Shown piece after piece: positions 6,501-7,080 of a stretch of DNA of 7,080 bases. Within the stretch, counting starts at the first letter, position 1; every line of letters starts with the position of its first letter. The position numbers and the translations under genes are program-made. Source of the stretch: JAQVUB01 sp033809415 (GTDB lineage: Bacteria > Verrucomicrobiota > Lentisphaeria > Oligosphaerales > Oligosphaeraceae); NCBI GenBank assembly GCA_033809415.1, contig JAPXLT010000251.1, forward strand, positions 1 to 7,080, written 5' to 3'. The notes below the pieces were generated by a model. The model searched no databases and was not told the origin of the DNA. It saw only the letters and a list, made by a program, of their open reading frames with translations.

Positions 6501-7080
6501 CATTGTCCCCACATGCAGCAACCATGAGCATGGCTGCGACGGCGGCATCCCCTATCTGGCGCAACGGGAGTTCTATCGCAGGCTCTGCCTGGTGCAGCTT
6601 GACGCGGGCATCAAGGACCCGGTCATTCTCTTGCACAACACAGACTCTGTTCAGGTGCCAGCCATGACCTTTGCCACGCATCTGTTTAATGGAGAGCATA
6701 TCCGCCAGCAGAGCAGCTCGATCATGCATGATGGAAAAGACATCCTGGATACATACGGAATCGAGATGTTTGCCAGTGAACTGGGTTCGTTGCCCTTTGG
6801 ACTGACCAACGCCGACTATCAGTCCAATGATGTCTTGCATGATCGCTTTGGCGGTGGGAAAGAGGACCCCGAGTTGTATAAATTCCGCATCACCAAGGCT
6901 TTTCTGACAGGAGCGCTGCCGCACAACACGATGCCCAGCGCCTCCCGTTGCCATCATGGCATCTTTGATAAGCTCATCCGCATCTACAACGCCTTCGGAG
7001 TGCCCAAGGCGGAATTCGTCGGCTACTGGAAAAATCCGGCGAAGGTGCTGAAGGGCAAAGATATCTACGTAAGCGTGTAC
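3505..7080 (+). CDS. Secreted multidomain glycoside hydrolase, GH123-like/DUF6067 type, 3' end outside window
   Basis: The frame is open for 1192 codons to the window edge. Residues 1-18 are a signal peptide (basic start, hydrophobic core, cleavage after LHA), so the protein is exported. About 20-212 is a LamG/concanavalin-like fold, ending in the typical IGKLKTWNRALTPAEI (193-208). About 233-430 is a CBM9-like carbohydrate-binding domain: IDGKLDDPAW (238-247), LYLGF, VGEVAIPW (370-377) and NFSRSW (393-398). About 435-617 looks like one or two Ig-like beta domains. About 625-852 matches the beta-sandwich of GH123-like proteins: PPFTPLQVE (633-641), LLAAPVRL, and FFPMVWLGMED (784-793). From about 860 onward is a probable TIM barrel with LDGIYLDFG (991-999), HEHGC (1007-1011), LLHNTD (1042-1047) and FNGEH (1061-1065). 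Asp997, Glu1064 and Glu1092 are candidate active-site acids. Family assignment rests on remembered sequence pattern. GH123 enzymes are N-acetylgalactosaminidases, but the Asp-Glu pair they use is not evident, so the substrate is open. Confidence 0.85.
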   Translation, partial: MRKILSSVALCIAAFLHANDSTLNLTFDQPQQVIVAGQPIDFKGEIKDAMLVLGEKGYTIPAQSLVGEQGTILAQLAIDKHDPARRGARHMLTLRTKSRLFVAIYNLADLKCLFAFSDQNKNVYVSSPSPMKPGEKFYAAISWDGNHIRTYLNGELLQERAQEVPVSAVTNLHIGPYKDPWYIVAPWGDENRIGKLKTWNRALTPAEIQKQSGMDSKPIIDTLPAKLVIPKAPAKPLIDGKLDDPAWRQAGSLVGMVDLRGDPLKGWRLPHNTYKYLWDNENLYLGFTALFPSNSEIRMGSDRKSGSSNEEAWGFESFEFRVLSGDAYYRFGGNVAGGSCSSKRYDSTWNEDWEYKSVLTHQIDDRKLWVGEVAIPWKSIGFSAAPKDEFSINFSRSWMLATVSCWCSSSWNGDYTKPEGFQKILCKDVPAMQIIEQGSPEFASLSQKVLFSSPKDTKLLYEVFGATRDGTITPRKLFSQEFAVSAGQSREQDLTIPIRQSIYDSLIFELKEKDQVLMRQMLPFKLNEELFSLSPRFFQNKLQTNVIHFMVKEKFPEEAPYSFVLKNSQGEVVHSQAVGDEDAVTVPFDNRNPAGNYTLQLQGKSGKALYERTFHFPGIGEWANMTFDNRIIPPFTPLQVESGNQAFTASMYARSYQWKNTLFPAAVFSKNEALLAAPVRLTVNGKDSTAASVKLGKVADHRMEFNTRHDSEECTVVNEGWIEYDGVSYYTVKFTAKKPVKTMQLTIDMPAKLCKYIHASSNAPSWGAKITDKVSDGERQLQFFPMVWLGMEDKGLCFFTETRKGWKNSPVQVYSLKKGADLASFKVSMAADIAAGEELELEFGIIATPVRPLPENYPCNLYTWSWNIAMNRVENPVIDLVLGPAPGNKLGHSFGDLPGAGSEAAIKTVQKQIALARKYKVRYVPYNIDRYLSDEYPEMAAFKDEWKIAPDYTLDYDTEQGKAFLYDCCPRTQANNFFMYRFKKMLENLDLDGIYLDFGIVPTCSNHEHGCDGGIPYLAQREFYRRLCLVQLDAGIKDPVILLHNTDSVQVPAMTFATHLFNGEHIRQQSSSIMHDGKDILDTYGIEMFASELGSLPFGLTNADYQSNDVLHDRFGGGKEDPELYKFRITKAFLTGALPHNTMPSASRCHHGIFDKLIRIYNAFGVPKAEFVGYWKNPAKVLKGKDIYVSVY

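Noticed and set aside
3571..6957. Long antisense open frames (3571-3861, 3880-4587, 5104-5850, 6181-6957) across the hydrolase gene
   Set aside because: They share one register, codon-aligned with the sense gene, and stay open because TTA, CTA and TCA codons are rare in it. Their products look like no protein family, while the sense frame carries recognisable domains throughout.

Overview
The window reads as ordinary chromosomal DNA from a free-living or gut bacterium of the PVC superphylum, most likely Lentisphaerota (Victivallis-like) or a close neighbour such as Kiritimatiellota. The main clue is a pseudopilin whose N-terminal segment is of the FTLIELLVVIAIIAILASM type followed by LLPAL and a CLSNLKQ stretch, a form that is greatly expanded in Lentisphaerota and Planctomycetota. 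A second clue is a pair of intergenic repeats of the 'TTTAACCACGAA...CACGAA' kind, which I associate with these genomes. The assignment is inference; no rRNA or tRNA is present to fix it.

Layout, all genes on the + strand: (1) 1-1350, the 3' three quarters of aspS (aspartyl-tRNA synthetase), cut by the left window edge. (2) 1434-2471, a 345-residue orphan gene of unknown function, with a direct repeat on each side (1386-1418 and 2491-2533). (3) 2472-2667, a 196-base intergenic stretch holding the second repeat copy and an imperfect hairpin; it ends in a strong Shine-Dalgarno sequence. (4) 2668-3474, a GTG-initiated type II/IV pseudopilin of the DUF1559-like class. (5) 3505-7080, the first 1192 codons of a very large secreted, multidomain protein that resembles the GH123-like/DUF6067 glycoside hydrolases. 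It is open through the right window edge.

The aspS and orphan genes look like unrelated neighbours. The pseudopilin and the glycoside hydrolase are only 30 bases apart, each with its own ribosome binding site, and are probably cotranscribed. Together they suggest a small locus for using extracellular glycans: a secreted enzyme with carbohydrate-binding modules encoded next to a cell-envelope pseudopilin. The pseudopilin may help secrete, anchor or present the enzyme, but that link is hypothesis. The points most worth a second look are this coupling, the architecture of the large hydrolase, and the repeat-bracketed orphan gene.
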